This document shows positions 19,105 to 27,818 of a stretch of 64,000 nt of DNA, in pieces. A program made the position numbers and the translations under genes. The notes beneath the pieces were generated by a model. It worked only from the letters and a program-made list of their open reading frames with translations. It did not search any database and had not been told where the DNA came from. The stretch is from Agrobacterium vitis. Lineage in GTDB: Bacteria > Pseudomonadota > Alphaproteobacteria > Rhizobiales > Rhizobiaceae. The DNA lies in assembly GCF_014926405.1 (NCBI RefSeq), contig NZ_JACXXJ020000004.1:310001-374000 (forward strand). The letters are read 5' to 3'. The number at the start of each line of letters is the position of its first letter. Within the stretch, counting starts at the first letter, position 1.

Positions 19105-20403
19105 ATGGCAATGGGACGACCGATATTCACAAGACGTGATTTTATCAAGACAACCGCCGTCAGTGGCGCTGTGCTTGCAACCTCGGGCTTGGCCGCGCCA
19201 GCGATTGCTAAGGATGTGGCCATCAAACTTGGCTATGTCAGCCCCCAGACTGGCCCACTTGCTGGCTTCGGCGAAGCCGACAAGTTTGTCATCGATGCGT
19301 TTATGACAGCAACCAAAGCCATGGGCCTCAACTATCAGGTCATCGTCAAGGACAGCCAGTCAAACCCCAACCGGGCCGCTCAAGTCGCCAAGGAATTGAT
19401 CGTTGATGACGAAGTCAATTTGATGCTGGTCTCCTCGACACCCGAAACGACCAATCCGGTCTCAACCACCTGCGAGGGGGAAGGTGTTGCGTGTATTTCC
19501 ACCGTCGCACCTTGGCAATCCTGGTTCATTGGCCAGCAGGGCAATCCCTCTGATCCGACAGGTTGGAAGCCTTTTAAATATGCCTACCATTTCTTCTGGG
19601 GGCTGGAAGATATCATCGCGGTTTACACCGGCATGTGGAGCCAGCTTGTGACCGACAAAAAGGTCGGCGGCCTGTTTCCCAATGATGGTGATGGCAATGC
19701 CTGGGGCGACAAGGTTGTCGGCTTTCCGCCAGTTCTCGAAAAGCTTGGCTATTCACTGACGGACACCGGGCGCTACCAGAACCTGACGGATGATTTTTCC
19801 GCCCAGATCAATGCTTTCAAGCAGAAGAACACCGATATTCTGACCGGGGTGATGATCCCGCCGGATCTCACCACATTCTGGAATCAGGCCAAACAGCAGG
19901 GATTGAAACCGAAGATCGCCTCCATCGGCAAAGCGCTGCTGTTTCCGCAAGCCGTGGAAGCGCTCGGCAATGCTGGTCATAACCTCTCCACGGAAGTCTG
20001 GTGGACACCGTCGCATCCGTTTAAATCCTCGCTCACCGACCAAACGTCGGCCCAGGTCGCGGCTGCTTTCTCCAAGGCAACAGGGCGTCCCTGGACGCAG
20101 CCGATCGGCTTTGCCCATGCGCTTTTCGAACTCGCCGTCGATGTGATGAAGCGGGCAGAGGATGTGAGCAATGCCGATGCCGTTGCCAAGGCGATTGGCA
20201 AAACCCAGCTCGACACACTGGTCGGCCCCATTGCCTGGGGAAGCGACAAGCTGCCACCTTTTGCCAGCAAGAATGTGGCCAAGACACCACTTGTCGGGGG
20301 TCAATGGCGGCTCAAGACCGGCGGCGGCTATGACCTTGTGGTGGTCGAAAACGGCCTCATTCCGTCTGTGCCGCTGGGCGGCAAGCTCGAACCTCTCGCG
20401 TGA
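19105..20403 (+). CDS. Branched-chain-type ABC binding protein (Leu/Ile/Val fold), Tat signal
   Basis: A 432-residue periplasmic binding protein. The signal region has a twin-arginine motif (TRRDFIK) and an APAIA cleavage site near residue 35. The mature part starts IKLGYVSPQTGPLAGFGEA, typical of LivK-fold proteins. ATG 19105 is preceded by GGGGAGG. It is followed by two ATPase and two permease genes. Because the system lies directly downstream of an aromatic pathway, the likely ligand is an aromatic acid rather than an amino acid, as for several rhizobial HAAT-family importers. That is inference from position. Confidence 0.92.
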   Translation: MAMGRPIFTRRDFIKTTAVSGAVLATSGLAAPAIAKDVAIKLGYVSPQTGPLAGFGEADKFVIDAFMTATKAMGLNYQVIVKDSQSNPNRAAQVAKELIVDDEVNLMLVSSTPETTNPVSTTCEGEGVACISTVAPWQSWFIGQQGNPSDPTGWKPFKYAYHFFWGLEDIIAVYTGMWSQLVTDKKVGGLFPNDGDGNAWGDKVVGFPPVLEKLGYSLTDTGRYQNLTDDFSAQINAFKQKNTDILTGVMIPPDLTTFWNQAKQQGLKPKIASIGKALLFPQAVEALGNAGHNLSTEVWWTPSHPFKSSLTDQTSAQVAAAFSKATGRPWTQPIGFAHALFELAVDVMKRAEDVSNADAVAKAIGKTQLDTLVGPIAWGSDKLPPFASKNVAKTPLVGGQWRLKTGGGYDLVVVENGLIPSVPLGGKLEPLA

Positions 20404-20412
20404 GCGCAAGCG

Positions 20413-20438
20413 ACCCGCTCCGTTACTGCGGAGCGGGT
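20413..20438 (+). terminator. Intercistronic stem-loop after the binding-protein gene
   Basis: A 10-bp GC-rich stem, ACCCGCTCCG / CGGAGCGGGT, with a 6-base loop, followed by TCGTTTTC. It lies 9 bases after the binding-protein stop and 23 bases before the ATPase start. Such hairpins often leave the binding protein mRNA more abundant than the downstream membrane genes by partial termination or 3'-end protection. Confidence 0.7.
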
Positions 20439-20461
20439 TCGTTTTCAACAGGAGCCTTTGA

Positions 20462-21181
20462 ATGCCAATCCTTGAACTGAGTGGCGTGTCGAAATCGTTT
20501 GGTGCCATTGTGGTTGCTGACAACATTGATTTTGCCGTGCAGGAGGGCGAGGCGCTGGGGGTTATCGGACCGAATGGCGCGGGCAAATCCACGCTGTTCA
20601 ATCTGATCAGTGGCAATCTTTCGGTCGCGTCTGGAACAATCCGGTTTGATGGCCGTGACGTGACGACCATGCCGCCCATGCAACGTTGCTTTGCCGGAAT
20701 GGGGCGGACTTTCCAGATCCCCCAGCCCTTTGAGCGGCTCACCGTCTTTGAAAATCTCTTGGTTGCGGGTGCCTTTGGCGCTCAGTCCAATGAAGCAGAG
20801 ATGACCGATTTCTGCGCTGACATTCTTGTTGAAACTGGCTTGATTGCCAAGGCCAATACACTTGCAGGCTCGCTGGGTCTTCTGGAGCGCAAGCGGCTGG
20901 AACTGGCCCGCGCACTGGCCACAAAGCCAAAACTGCTGCTTCTTGACGAGATCGCGGGTGGATTGACAGAAGGCGAATGTCGTCAACTCGTCGCCACCAT
21001 CAAAAGCGTTCACCAGCGTGGCGTTGCGGTCATCTGGATAGAACATGTGCTGCACGCGCTGACAGCAGTGGTGGAGCGCATCCTTGTGCTGAACTTTGGC
21101 CGGGTGCTGGGAATTGGCGAACCGCAGACGATCATGGCCTCGCGTGAGGTGCGCGAAATCTATCTGGGTCTGGAGGTGTGA
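20462..21181 (+). CDS. Branched-chain-type ABC ATPase (LivG-like)
   Basis: A 239-residue ATPase. Walker A is GPNGAGKSTLF (about residues 36-46). The Q-loop region MGRTFQIPQPFERLTVFENLLV is typical of LivG. Walker B is LLLLDEIAGGL, where the usual DEP proline is isoleucine. The signature region is unusual: GSLGLLERKRLELARAL instead of the normal LSYGQQR motif. ATG 20462 has AGGAG upstream. The stop overlaps the next start by one base. It energises the importer together with the LivF-like subunit. Confidence 0.92.
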   Translation: MPILELSGVSKSFGAIVVADNIDFAVQEGEALGVIGPNGAGKSTLFNLISGNLSVASGTIRFDGRDVTTMPPMQRCFAGMGRTFQIPQPFERLTVFENLLVAGAFGAQSNEAEMTDFCADILVETGLIAKANTLAGSLGLLERKRLELARALATKPKLLLLDEIAGGLTEGECRQLVATIKSVHQRGVAVIWIEHVLHALTAVVERILVLNFGRVLGIGEPQTIMASREVREIYLGLEV

Positions 21182-21903
21182 TGACCAGTCTGCTCGAAAC
21201 ACGCGGCCTTACGGCATTCTACGGCGATTTTCAGGCTCTGTTCGGCGTCGATCTCAGGCTGGACGCCGGAGAAACGATTGCGGTGATTGGGGCCAATGGC
21301 GCTGGAAAATCCACCTTGATGCGCGCCATTGTCGGGGTGCTGGCGTCGGAGCCAGACGCCATCCTGCACCAAGGCCTGCCCATTGGTGCGTTGGCGGCAC
21401 CCGATGTGATGGGGCGCGGTATTGCGCTGGTGCCGGAAGGGCGCAAGCTTTTCCCCTCGCTCACCGTCGAGGAAAATTTGCTGATCGGCCAATATGGCCG
21501 CACGGTCAATGGCCCATGGTCGCTTGCTAGCATTTACGAGCTTTTTCCCGTTTTGCAGGAACGCCGCCACCAACCTGCGACAGCGCTTTCCGGTGGTCAA
21601 CAGCAAATGGTCGCGATTGGCCGGGCGCTGATGTCCAATCCAGAGGTGCTGTTGTGCGATGAGCTGAGCCTTGGCCTTGCCCCGGTGGTGATCAAGGACA
21701 TTTATGCCGCATTCCCACGCATCCGCGCCGCAGGTGCTGCAATCATCATTGTCGAACAAGATATTGGTCAGGCGCTGAAACAGGCGGATCGCGTCTATTG
21801 CATGATGGAGGGTCGCATCACGCTGACGGGCCGCCCGTCCGATCTCGATCGCAACGACATTCATGCCGCGTATTTCGGAGCCGAATCCCATGAACTGGCT
21901 TGA
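21181..21903 (+). CDS. Branched-chain-type ABC ATPase (LivF-like)
   Basis: A 240-residue ATPase. Walker A is GANGAGKSTLMR (about residues 36-47), the signature LSGGQQQMVAIGRAL (about 138-152), and Walker B VLLCDELSLGLAP. I chose ATG 21181, overlapping the LivG-like stop as TGATG, over the GTG one codon earlier. The GGAGGTG just upstream supports it. The 3' end overlaps the next permease gene by 14 bases. Confidence 0.92.
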   Translation: MTSLLETRGLTAFYGDFQALFGVDLRLDAGETIAVIGANGAGKSTLMRAIVGVLASEPDAILHQGLPIGALAAPDVMGRGIALVPEGRKLFPSLTVEENLLIGQYGRTVNGPWSLASIYELFPVLQERRHQPATALSGGQQQMVAIGRALMSNPEVLLCDELSLGLAPVVIKDIYAAFPRIRAAGAAIIIVEQDIGQALKQADRVYCMMEGRITLTGRPSDLDRNDIHAAYFGAESHELA

Positions 21904-22753
21904 TACCATTGTGCAAGGCGCGCTGCTGGGCGGCCTCTACGCGCTGTTTGCCGCAGGTCTCAGTCTGGTCTTCGGCATCATGCGACTGGTCAATCTTGCG
22001 CATGGCGACCTGATTGTGCTCGCCTCTTTCCTGATCCTGATGCTCGCCAATACCTTCGGGATCAACCCGTTTCTCGCAGCCCTGATTGCCATCCCGCTGA
22101 TGTTTGGGCTTGGCTGGATGTTGCAGACCTATCTTTTGAACCGCACGCTCGGCAAGGACATCCTGCCGCCACTGCTGGTCACGTTCGGCTTCTCCATCGT
22201 GATCCAAAATGGCCTTCTGGAAGGCTTCACCGCCGATAGCCGCCGTCTTTCGACAGGCGTGCTGGAAACCGCATCGCTGCCTTTGGCGGGATTGAACATC
22301 GGTATCATGCCGCTTTTGACGTTCGGATCGGCGATCATCGTCATTATCGCGCTCAACCAGTTGATCTATCGTACCTCGCTTGGTCGGGCATTTCGGGCCA
22401 CATCCGATGATCCGGTGACAGCTGGCATGATGGGCGTGCGGCCGCACCGTATCTTTGCCATGGCAACAGGGCTTGCCATGGTTGTGGTCACAATCGCGGC
22501 TCTCTATCTCAGCACCCGCGCCAATTTCGACCCCACCGCTGGGCCATCGCGGCTGATCTATGCCTTCGAGGCGGTCATCATTGGCGGGCTCGGATCACTG
22601 TGGGGCACACTGGCGGGCGGTGTTGTTTTGGGTATCGCCCAAACGCTCGGTGCAGCCATCAATCCCGAATGGCAGATTTTGGCAGGCCATATCGCCTTCT
22701 TGATCGTGCTTCTGGTCAGGCCACGCGGCTTGTTTCCACGCGCCAATGATTGA
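21890..22753 (+). CDS. Branched-chain-type ABC permease (LivH-like)
   Basis: A 287-residue inner-membrane permease with eight or so hydrophobic segments. It starts MNWLDTIVQGALLGGLYALFAAGLSLVFG, the typical LivH opening (positions 1-29). The conserved loop RAFRATSDDPVTAGMMGV lies near residues 165-182. I chose ATG 21890 because GGAG lies 9 bases before it and the protein starts directly at the family N-terminus. An upstream ATG at 21863 would add nine residues. Confidence 0.92.
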   Translation: MNWLDTIVQGALLGGLYALFAAGLSLVFGIMRLVNLAHGDLIVLASFLILMLANTFGINPFLAALIAIPLMFGLGWMLQTYLLNRTLGKDILPPLLVTFGFSIVIQNGLLEGFTADSRRLSTGVLETASLPLAGLNIGIMPLLTFGSAIIVIIALNQLIYRTSLGRAFRATSDDPVTAGMMGVRPHRIFAMATGLAMVVVTIAALYLSTRANFDPTAGPSRLIYAFEAVIIGGLGSLWGTLAGGVVLGIAQTLGAAINPEWQILAGHIAFLIVLLVRPRGLFPRAND

Positions 22754-22763
22754 GGATCAGCAG

Positions 22764-23855
22764 ATGACATCCACCAACATCGTCCCGACCCAAGAGAATC
22801 CACCAACCGGCTGGCGCATTCAAACACGAACACGGCTGTCTTCAGCCTTTACGATCGGGCTGGTGCTGGTCTTTGCCGTGCTGGCCCTCGCTCCGTTTTT
22901 CGTGTCGCGTGGCACAGTGCAAAATCTGTTTTACATCCTGACGATGCTGACATTGGCGCAGAGCTGGAACCTGCTTGCCGGATATGCCGGGCTGATTTCG
23001 GTCGGCCAGCAATTGTTTGTCGGTTGTGGGGCCTATGCGCTGTTTGCAATGGTCATTCTGCTTGGCGTCAATCCGCTGATTGCCATTCCGCTGGCGGGCG
23101 TTTTCGCCATGATCGTCGCATTGCCCACCGCCCTCTTCACCTTCCGTCTCCACGGCTCCTATTTCGCCATCGGCACCTGGGTGATTGCAGAAGTGGGGCG
23201 GCTGGTGTTTGCCCAATGGAAAACGCTGGGCGGCGGCACGGGAGCATCGCTGCCAAGGGAGGCCACCCGCGATATGTTTGGCGTCTCCACCATCAGCACA
23301 GTGTTCGGCATGAAACCGGCTGTTGCACTGGATTCACTGGCCTATTGGCTCGCATTGTTGTTGACGGGTTTCACCATCGTTTTCGTCTATCGGCTGTTGC
23401 GCAGCAAGCAGGGGCTTGGCCTTGCTGCAGTGCGCGACAATGAAACAGCGGCAACGGCACTCGGCGTGGACGCCCTTCGTCTGAAGTTGACGATTTATCT
23501 TCTCACAGCAGCCCTGACCGGCATGACTGGCGCACTGATCTATCTTCAGAAAGCCCGAATTTCACCCGATGCCGCCTTTTCACTCACCGATTGGACCGCC
23601 TATGTACTGTTTATCGTCGTGGTGGGTGGGATCGGCACCATCGAAGGGCCTATCGTTGGCGTGATCATTTTGTTTTTCCTGCAAAATCTCCTGTCAGATT
23701 TCGGCTCATGGTATCTTTTATTGCTCGGTGCACTGGCAATTTTGACAATGCTGTTTGCACCGCGCGGTATCTGGGGCCTGTTCTCAGAGCGCACCGGCAT
23801 TGAGTTTTTCCCGGTTCGACGGCTGTTGCGCGGTGGAACGAAAAACAAAAACTGA
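22764..23855 (+). CDS. Branched-chain-type ABC permease (LivM-like)
   Basis: A 363-residue inner-membrane permease. About ten hydrophobic segments begin near residue 20. The LivM-typical loop GLGLAAVRDNETAATALGVD lies around residues 216-235. ATG 22764 is preceded by GAGGA with 7-base spacing and starts 10 bases after the LivH-like stop. It is the last gene of the five-gene importer. The next gene, on the opposite strand, converges 24 bases away. Confidence 0.92.
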   Translation: MTSTNIVPTQENPPTGWRIQTRTRLSSAFTIGLVLVFAVLALAPFFVSRGTVQNLFYILTMLTLAQSWNLLAGYAGLISVGQQLFVGCGAYALFAMVILLGVNPLIAIPLAGVFAMIVALPTALFTFRLHGSYFAIGTWVIAEVGRLVFAQWKTLGGGTGASLPREATRDMFGVSTISTVFGMKPAVALDSLAYWLALLLTGFTIVFVYRLLRSKQGLGLAAVRDNETAATALGVDALRLKLTIYLLTAALTGMTGALIYLQKARISPDAAFSLTDWTAYVLFIVVVGGIGTIEGPIVGVIILFFLQNLLSDFGSWYLLLLGALAILTMLFAPRGIWGLFSERTGIEFFPVRRLLRGGTKNKN

Positions 23856-23879
23856 CCTCACCGACAAGCAGTGCAAGGA

Positions 23880-24428
23880 TCAGCTCACCCCCAAATCCCC
23901 AGATCCCTCTTCTACCCCGATCTCAAAGGCATTGAGGGTCATAGCAACAAACGTGTAGTAACCAACCACACCCACGAGTTCCGCTAGGCCCGCTTGCCCC
24001 AGCGCCGTCACAGCCTCGTCATGGAGTGGGCTTGGGATGAAGCGGGTCTCCAATAATGTCTTGGTATAACAATAGACGATGCGGGCTTTGTCGCTTGGAA
24101 AGGCTGGAATGGCGCGTGTTCGGATTGCCTCGATGACGTGCGGTTCAATGCCCGCTTTCAACGCTTCCCGTTTATGCGCATCCCATTCGAAAATAGCGCC
24201 CCAATCTCGCGCAACCACAAGAATCGCAAGTTCGGACAGATCAGCACCAAGCTCTGTGTTATAGCGAACGAATTCACCAAGACGTTGCGCCCTTGCGCCC
24301 AATTCAGGGCTGTGGATCCACGCCCTGAGCGGTGCTGGAATGTGACCGCGTCGGCCAGATTTTGCTTCCTCGGCCACAATTTGCTGTGCCGGAGACATGT
24401 CTTCCAATTGTAGATCGGTCAAACGCAT
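23880..24428 (-). CDS. Carboxymuconolactone decarboxylase (AhpD-like) family protein
   Basis: A 182-residue, mostly helical protein. The CMD core has LAILVVARDWGAIFEWDAHKREALKAG at about residues 63-89. It has the EWxxH motif but not the CxxC pair of true AhpD peroxidase partners. Proteins of this subtype are common in aromatic catabolic clusters but their chemistry is often unproven. It is the last gene of a leftward run with IclR and FAH genes. It is one of three CMD-family genes in the window. Confidence 0.83.
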   Translation of the reverse strand: MRLTDLQLEDMSPAQQIVAEEAKSGRRGHIPAPLRAWIHSPELGARAQRLGEFVRYNTELGADLSELAILVVARDWGAIFEWDAHKREALKAGIEPHVIEAIRTRAIPAFPSDKARIVYCYTKTLLETRFIPSPLHDEAVTALGQAGLAELVGVVGYYTFVAMTLNAFEIGVEEGSGDLGVS

Positions 24429-24446
24429 GCGCGTATTTCCTGAGTG

Positions 24447-25283
24447 TCACGAGAGCAGGAGGGCTTTCGCCTGAACTTCACGGTTGCCGCGCATGGATGT
24501 TTCGATCTGCCGGGCCGCATTCATCGCCATATCGATCAGCAATGCTTTTTCCATAAGATCAAAACGCGAGCGCGTTGTTAAAATCACCAGAGCCGCCGGG
24601 TCGAGTGCGTCACCGACAGGGACCGGAACCGCGATGCCTGCGGCATTCGGGTCAAGCTCACCGATCGAGACAACATGGCCGTCATTTCGATATTTCAGCA
24701 TTTGCTTTCGAAATTCTGGCCATGTGGCTCCAAGCCCCGCCTCGGCTATTTCCGCCCCATAGAGATCATAGAGCTTCTTGAGTTGCGAAGCTGTCATGGA
24801 CGCCAGCAGAACCTTTGATCCGCCACCGCGAAACAGCGGCATCGGCCGGCCGCGACCAAAAGCGATTTGACCTGTTTCATGCGCCAACTCCTGGTGAACG
24901 GCCATTATCTTCGTACCATACATGCTGGCCAGCAGCACATCACAGCCCGATTCCTGCGCCACCCGCACCATAACCGGCCGACATGCAATCAGCAGCGGGT
25001 CGCACTGGCGGATATAGTAATCAAGCTCAATCACGCGCGGACCAAGAGAATAGCCCCCCTCTGCGCGACGCAACAATCCAGCGTCACAGAGTTCCTTCAC
25101 ATAGCGATAGCCGGTGGGACGAGAATGCCCGCAATATTGTATGATCTCGTCGGCTGACCAAATAGGCCTATCAACCGAAAACAGATCAAGGATCAGCAGC
25201 ATTTTTGTTAGACTGGACATGCGGGCTCGCGTGTAGAGTTGTTTGCGCCGATCCGTGTGGGCCATCGCACCGTTGCGACACAC
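24447..25283 (-). CDS. IclR family transcriptional regulator
   Basis: Up to 278 residues. The N-terminal winged helix includes TKMLLILDLFSVDRPIWSADEIIQYCGHSRPTGYRYVKEL, with the HTH at about residues 26-65. The C-terminal effector domain starts near residue 95. The longest frame begins with GTG 25283; ATG 25265 is equally plausible. It lies amid the meta-cleavage-like genes and is the best candidate to bind the repeated operator at 27081-27101 and 27603-27623. Confidence 0.88.
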   Translation of the reverse strand: MCRNGAMAHTDRRKQLYTRARMSSLTKMLLILDLFSVDRPIWSADEIIQYCGHSRPTGYRYVKELCDAGLLRRAEGGYSLGPRVIELDYYIRQCDPLLIACRPVMVRVAQESGCDVLLASMYGTKIMAVHQELAHETGQIAFGRGRPMPLFRGGGSKVLLASMTASQLKKLYDLYGAEIAEAGLGATWPEFRKQMLKYRNDGHVVSIGELDPNAAGIAVPVPVGDALDPAALVILTTRSRFDLMEKALLIDMAMNAARQIETSMRGNREVQAKALLLS

Positions 25284-25375
25284 CTATCCCACGCAAAGAG
25301 ACTCGACCCAAAAAATTGCACGCTAATCATCGAAGCGAAGGTGTGCAAGGTGCCCACCTCCCTCCCCGGCTCACA

Positions 25376-26311
25376 TCATGAACTGACGGGCGCATGTTTG
25401 CCTGTCAGTTGAACCGCTGGGCCCTTCACGCCTTTCGCCATAAGCTCAACACGTGTTTCGCGTGGCCAGGTTCTCTTCAGGTCATCTTGCACGTTGATCG
25501 CCAGTCGACCAAGGCCTTCGACTTCCAACTCAACGCTATCTCCATCCTGAAATGCATTGAGACCCCGGTGATTGGTGCCTGTGGCCACGACATCGCCCGG
25601 CTCCAAAGCCTGGATATGGCTTAGCCACTCAATGCAACGCGGGATCTTGTGCGCCATGTCATCGGTGTTGAAATCCTGCTTGAGCGTGCCATTGACCCAA
25701 AGGCGAACCTGCAGGGATTGCGGATCCGGGATTTCATCGGCGGTGACGATCCAGGGACCAATCGGAGCAAACGTGTCACGCGATTTCATCTGAAAATAAT
25801 TGTTCTTTTCAGGAAGTGTGCCACGCGCTGAACCATCGATAAAATTCACATAACCGAAAACATAGTCGCGCCAGTTTTCAGCAGAAACCTGATGCGCACG
25901 CTTGCCGATCACCAAAGCCAACTCGGCTTCCCCTTCAAAGGTCCTTGCGGGAATATCCGGCAGGACCATGGTTCCGCCCGGCCCGATGATAGCTGTCGGT
26001 GCCTTGTGAAAAGCATTGATGGCGGGCGGCTCCGCAAGTGTTCCGTCCTCCATGTAGTTGACGGCCATGCAGACGATATTGCCGGGCTTCGGCAGCGGCG
26101 CTCGCAGCTCAACAGATGCCAGGCTGATGGGTTTGCCGGCGTCTGCAGCGGCTTCCAACGCGCTGCGAAACTCATCAAACCGCTCGATCAGTCCTTGCAT
26201 GAGGTCCTGTGGCCCCACATGCGCAATTGTCTCGACTGCGGACGAAACGTCGATGATGACATCACCTCGCACGACGCCAAGTTTGTAGGAATCGAAAAAT
26301 GCAAGTTTCAT
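25376..26311 (-). CDS. Fumarylacetoacetate hydrolase family protein
   Basis: A 311-residue FAH-fold enzyme. The metal-binding acidic motif FEGEAELALVIGKRA lies at about residues 116-130. The segment VFGYVNFIDGSARG is at 142-155, and the conserved ending GDVVATGTNHRGLNAFQDGDSVELEVEGLG is near 242-271. The family hydrolyses C-C bonds or decarboxylates/hydrates dienoates such as meta-cleavage products. Beside an extradiol-type VOC protein and an MhpA-like hydroxylase, a role on a ring-fission product is likely. Confidence 0.88.
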   Translation of the reverse strand: MKLAFFDSYKLGVVRGDVIIDVSSAVETIAHVGPQDLMQGLIERFDEFRSALEAAADAGKPISLASVELRAPLPKPGNIVCMAVNYMEDGTLAEPPAINAFHKAPTAIIGPGGTMVLPDIPARTFEGEAELALVIGKRAHQVSAENWRDYVFGYVNFIDGSARGTLPEKNNYFQMKSRDTFAPIGPWIVTADEIPDPQSLQVRLWVNGTLKQDFNTDDMAHKIPRCIEWLSHIQALEPGDVVATGTNHRGLNAFQDGDSVELEVEGLGRLAINVQDDLKRTWPRETRVELMAKGVKGPAVQLTGKHAPVSS

Positions 26312-26340
26312 GAAGATGATCTCTAAGCTAGAGTTTATCG

Positions 26341-26430
26341 AGGATAAAATGGAACCCGGCTTCCTGAAAAGACAAACGAAAACAAGACAATCCAGACTCT
26401 GTCCGGCTCAATCTGAGCCGGACAGAATCC
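26341..26430. repeat. RIME-like palindromic intergenic element, copy B
   Basis: The copy starts with AAAATGGAACCCGGCTTCC, related to the core of copy A. It ends in a 13-bp hairpin (26398-26410 and 26414-26426, TCTGTCCGGCTCA / TGAGCCGGACAGA) with the same ATC loop as copy A. It lies between the FAH and VOC genes. A 20-base segment at 26364-26383 recurs exactly, inverted, at 33401-33420. Confidence 0.6.
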
Positions 26431-26483
26431 AGTGCCACGTCAACGCGCGCCTGATTGCCGATCCGGCACTTTGCGCCGAAGCG

Positions 26484-27017
26484 TTATTGGGTTTCCAAGA
26501 TCTTCTGCTTCAGCTTTTCATTGAAACGATCGCGCCACTCATGCAACGGCTGGAAGTCTTCATGCGCACGATTGGTTGCCTCGGATATGCGATAAATCTC
26601 ATCGGCAGGAAGGGTAAAATCGACCGGATCGGCACAAGGCTGTTTGACATACCATTCCGTGTCGGTGAAATATTCCAGCCGGTTGCCTTCAGGATCAGGG
26701 AAATAGATTGACCAGGCAATGCCGTGGCTGACGCAGCGCATTTCCTTGGTGCCAGCATCGACAAGCCGGCGATGGACTTCACGCACTTCTTCGAGCGTGT
26801 CCAGCTTGAACGAAAGCTGCTGCACCTGCGGGGTGTCACTGGTCCGGCCACCGAATAGCGCAATCTGATGATGCTCCTCGATGTTGCGGCTCAAGAAGCA
26901 CATTCTGCCCGGCACTTCATCTGTGACGATAAACCCGAGCACATTGATGTAATATTCACGCATGAGCGCAAGATCGTGGACGAAAAGCCCGACATGGCTG
27001 ATGGAAACCTGTTGCAT
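26484..27017 (-). CDS. VOC family protein, probable single-domain extradiol dioxygenase
   Basis: A 177-residue vicinal-oxygen-chelate protein. The possible metal triad is His in SISHVGLFVHDL (about residue 7), His in EEHHQIALFGG, and Glu in NRLEYFTDTEWY. This His-His-Glu set matches the iron ligands of extradiol dioxygenases. I chose ATG 27017, with GGAGGTAGGA directly upstream, over longer in-frame starts. Next to an MhpA-like hydroxylase and FAH hydrolases it may cleave a catechol. A glyoxalase-like function cannot be excluded. Confidence 0.8.
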   Translation of the reverse strand: MQQVSISHVGLFVHDLALMREYYINVLGFIVTDEVPGRMCFLSRNIEEHHQIALFGGRTSDTPQVQQLSFKLDTLEEVREVHRRLVDAGTKEMRCVSHGIAWSIYFPDPEGNRLEYFTDTEWYVKQPCADPVDFTLPADEIYRISEATNRAHEDFQPLHEWRDRFNEKLKQKILETQ

Positions 27018-27080
27018 TCCTACCTCCCTGAAACTCATTTTTGATAACAGAACGATATTCCCAATATCGAATGACACATC

Positions 27081-27101
27081 AATCTCACAAATTGAGATTA
27101 A
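27081..27101. promoter_or_regulatory. Candidate operator, site 1 (shared palindrome)
   Basis: An interrupted palindrome, AATCTCA-N5-TGAGATT, followed by AA. It matches the site at 27603-27623 at 18 of 21 positions. It lies 64 bases upstream of the VOC start, at the place expected for a promoter of the leftward VOC-FAH-IclR-CMD run. The nearby IclR is the most likely ligand. Confidence 0.6.
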
Positions 27102-27112
27102 CGTCAATATCG

Positions 27113-27556
27113 CTATGGCGCTTTCATCGGCAAAATTGCAGACATGGTCTCGCCATTCGACAAAAGCGCATCCAAGGCAGCCTGGGCAATGCGTTCATCC
27201 TGATGGGACTGAACCCCAGACACGCCGATTCCCCCCAAGCACCATTTTTCCACCATGATCGGAAGCCCACCCTGAATCGGCAATCCGTATGAAAGTTTGA
27301 GAAAAACGGGCCTTTCTCCGATCCTTTCCTCCATATCCTTTGATTTTCGCCGGGAAATTGCCGCCATTTTCGCTTTTCCGATGGCGATTTCGCTGGTGGC
27401 AGAGCCGGTGCCATCCATGCGCTCAAGACGAAGAAGAGCGCCACCTTCGTCAACAATGGCGATTGTGACACTCCAACTGTTTGCTTCGGCGCATCTGCGG
27501 GCTGCCTCACACATCAAAATTATGTCGATTTCATTCAGGTGTGGCCTCATATGCAT
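27113..27556 (-). CDS. GlcG/HbpS family (DUF336) protein
   Basis: A 147-residue protein of the GlcG/HbpS family. The N-terminal segment has CEAARRCAEANSWSVTIAIVDEGGALLRLERMDG (about residues 16-49), followed by KAKMAAISRRKS and the glycine-rich GGLPIMVEKWCLGGIGVSG, both diagnostic of the family. Members bind haem or small molecules and often accompany catabolic oxygenase genes, with unclear function. GAGGAG lies upstream of the ATG. It is divergent from the PrpD-MhpA operon, with operator site 2 between them. Confidence 0.85.
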   Translation of the reverse strand: MHMRPHLNEIDIILMCEAARRCAEANSWSVTIAIVDEGGALLRLERMDGTGSATSEIAIGKAKMAAISRRKSKDMEERIGERPVFLKLSYGLPIQGGLPIMVEKWCLGGIGVSGVQSHQDERIAQAALDALLSNGETMSAILPMKAP

Positions 27557-27602
27557 GTGTCGTTTTCTCCTCGGAAATGAAAGTCTATCGGAAAATCAAT
27601 TA

Positions 27603-27623
27603 AATCTCACAATATTAGATTAA
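27603..27623. promoter_or_regulatory. Candidate operator, site 2 (shared palindrome)
   Basis: It shares 18 of 21 bases with site 1, including the left half AATCTCACAA and the right end AGATTAA. It lies between the divergent GlcG-like gene (start 27556) and the PrpD gene (start 27819). Placed this way it could control both. Confidence 0.6.
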
Positions 27624-27818
27624 TTGACATTTTTAAAGAGGCGTGCCAAATCTTTGAGCGTCGCTGACGCGTCGCGACCTCACTCTGGGGGGAGTTCATG
27701 TTTTTCCGCGGTCATAAAATCAATCTGGCTTCAATGCGCCCGGGCAGGACTTCGTCCTTCCTGCAAGCAGATGGCAGCCAAGCCAAGCTCTTCAAGAACA
27801 CGCAAAGGGAACCCATCG

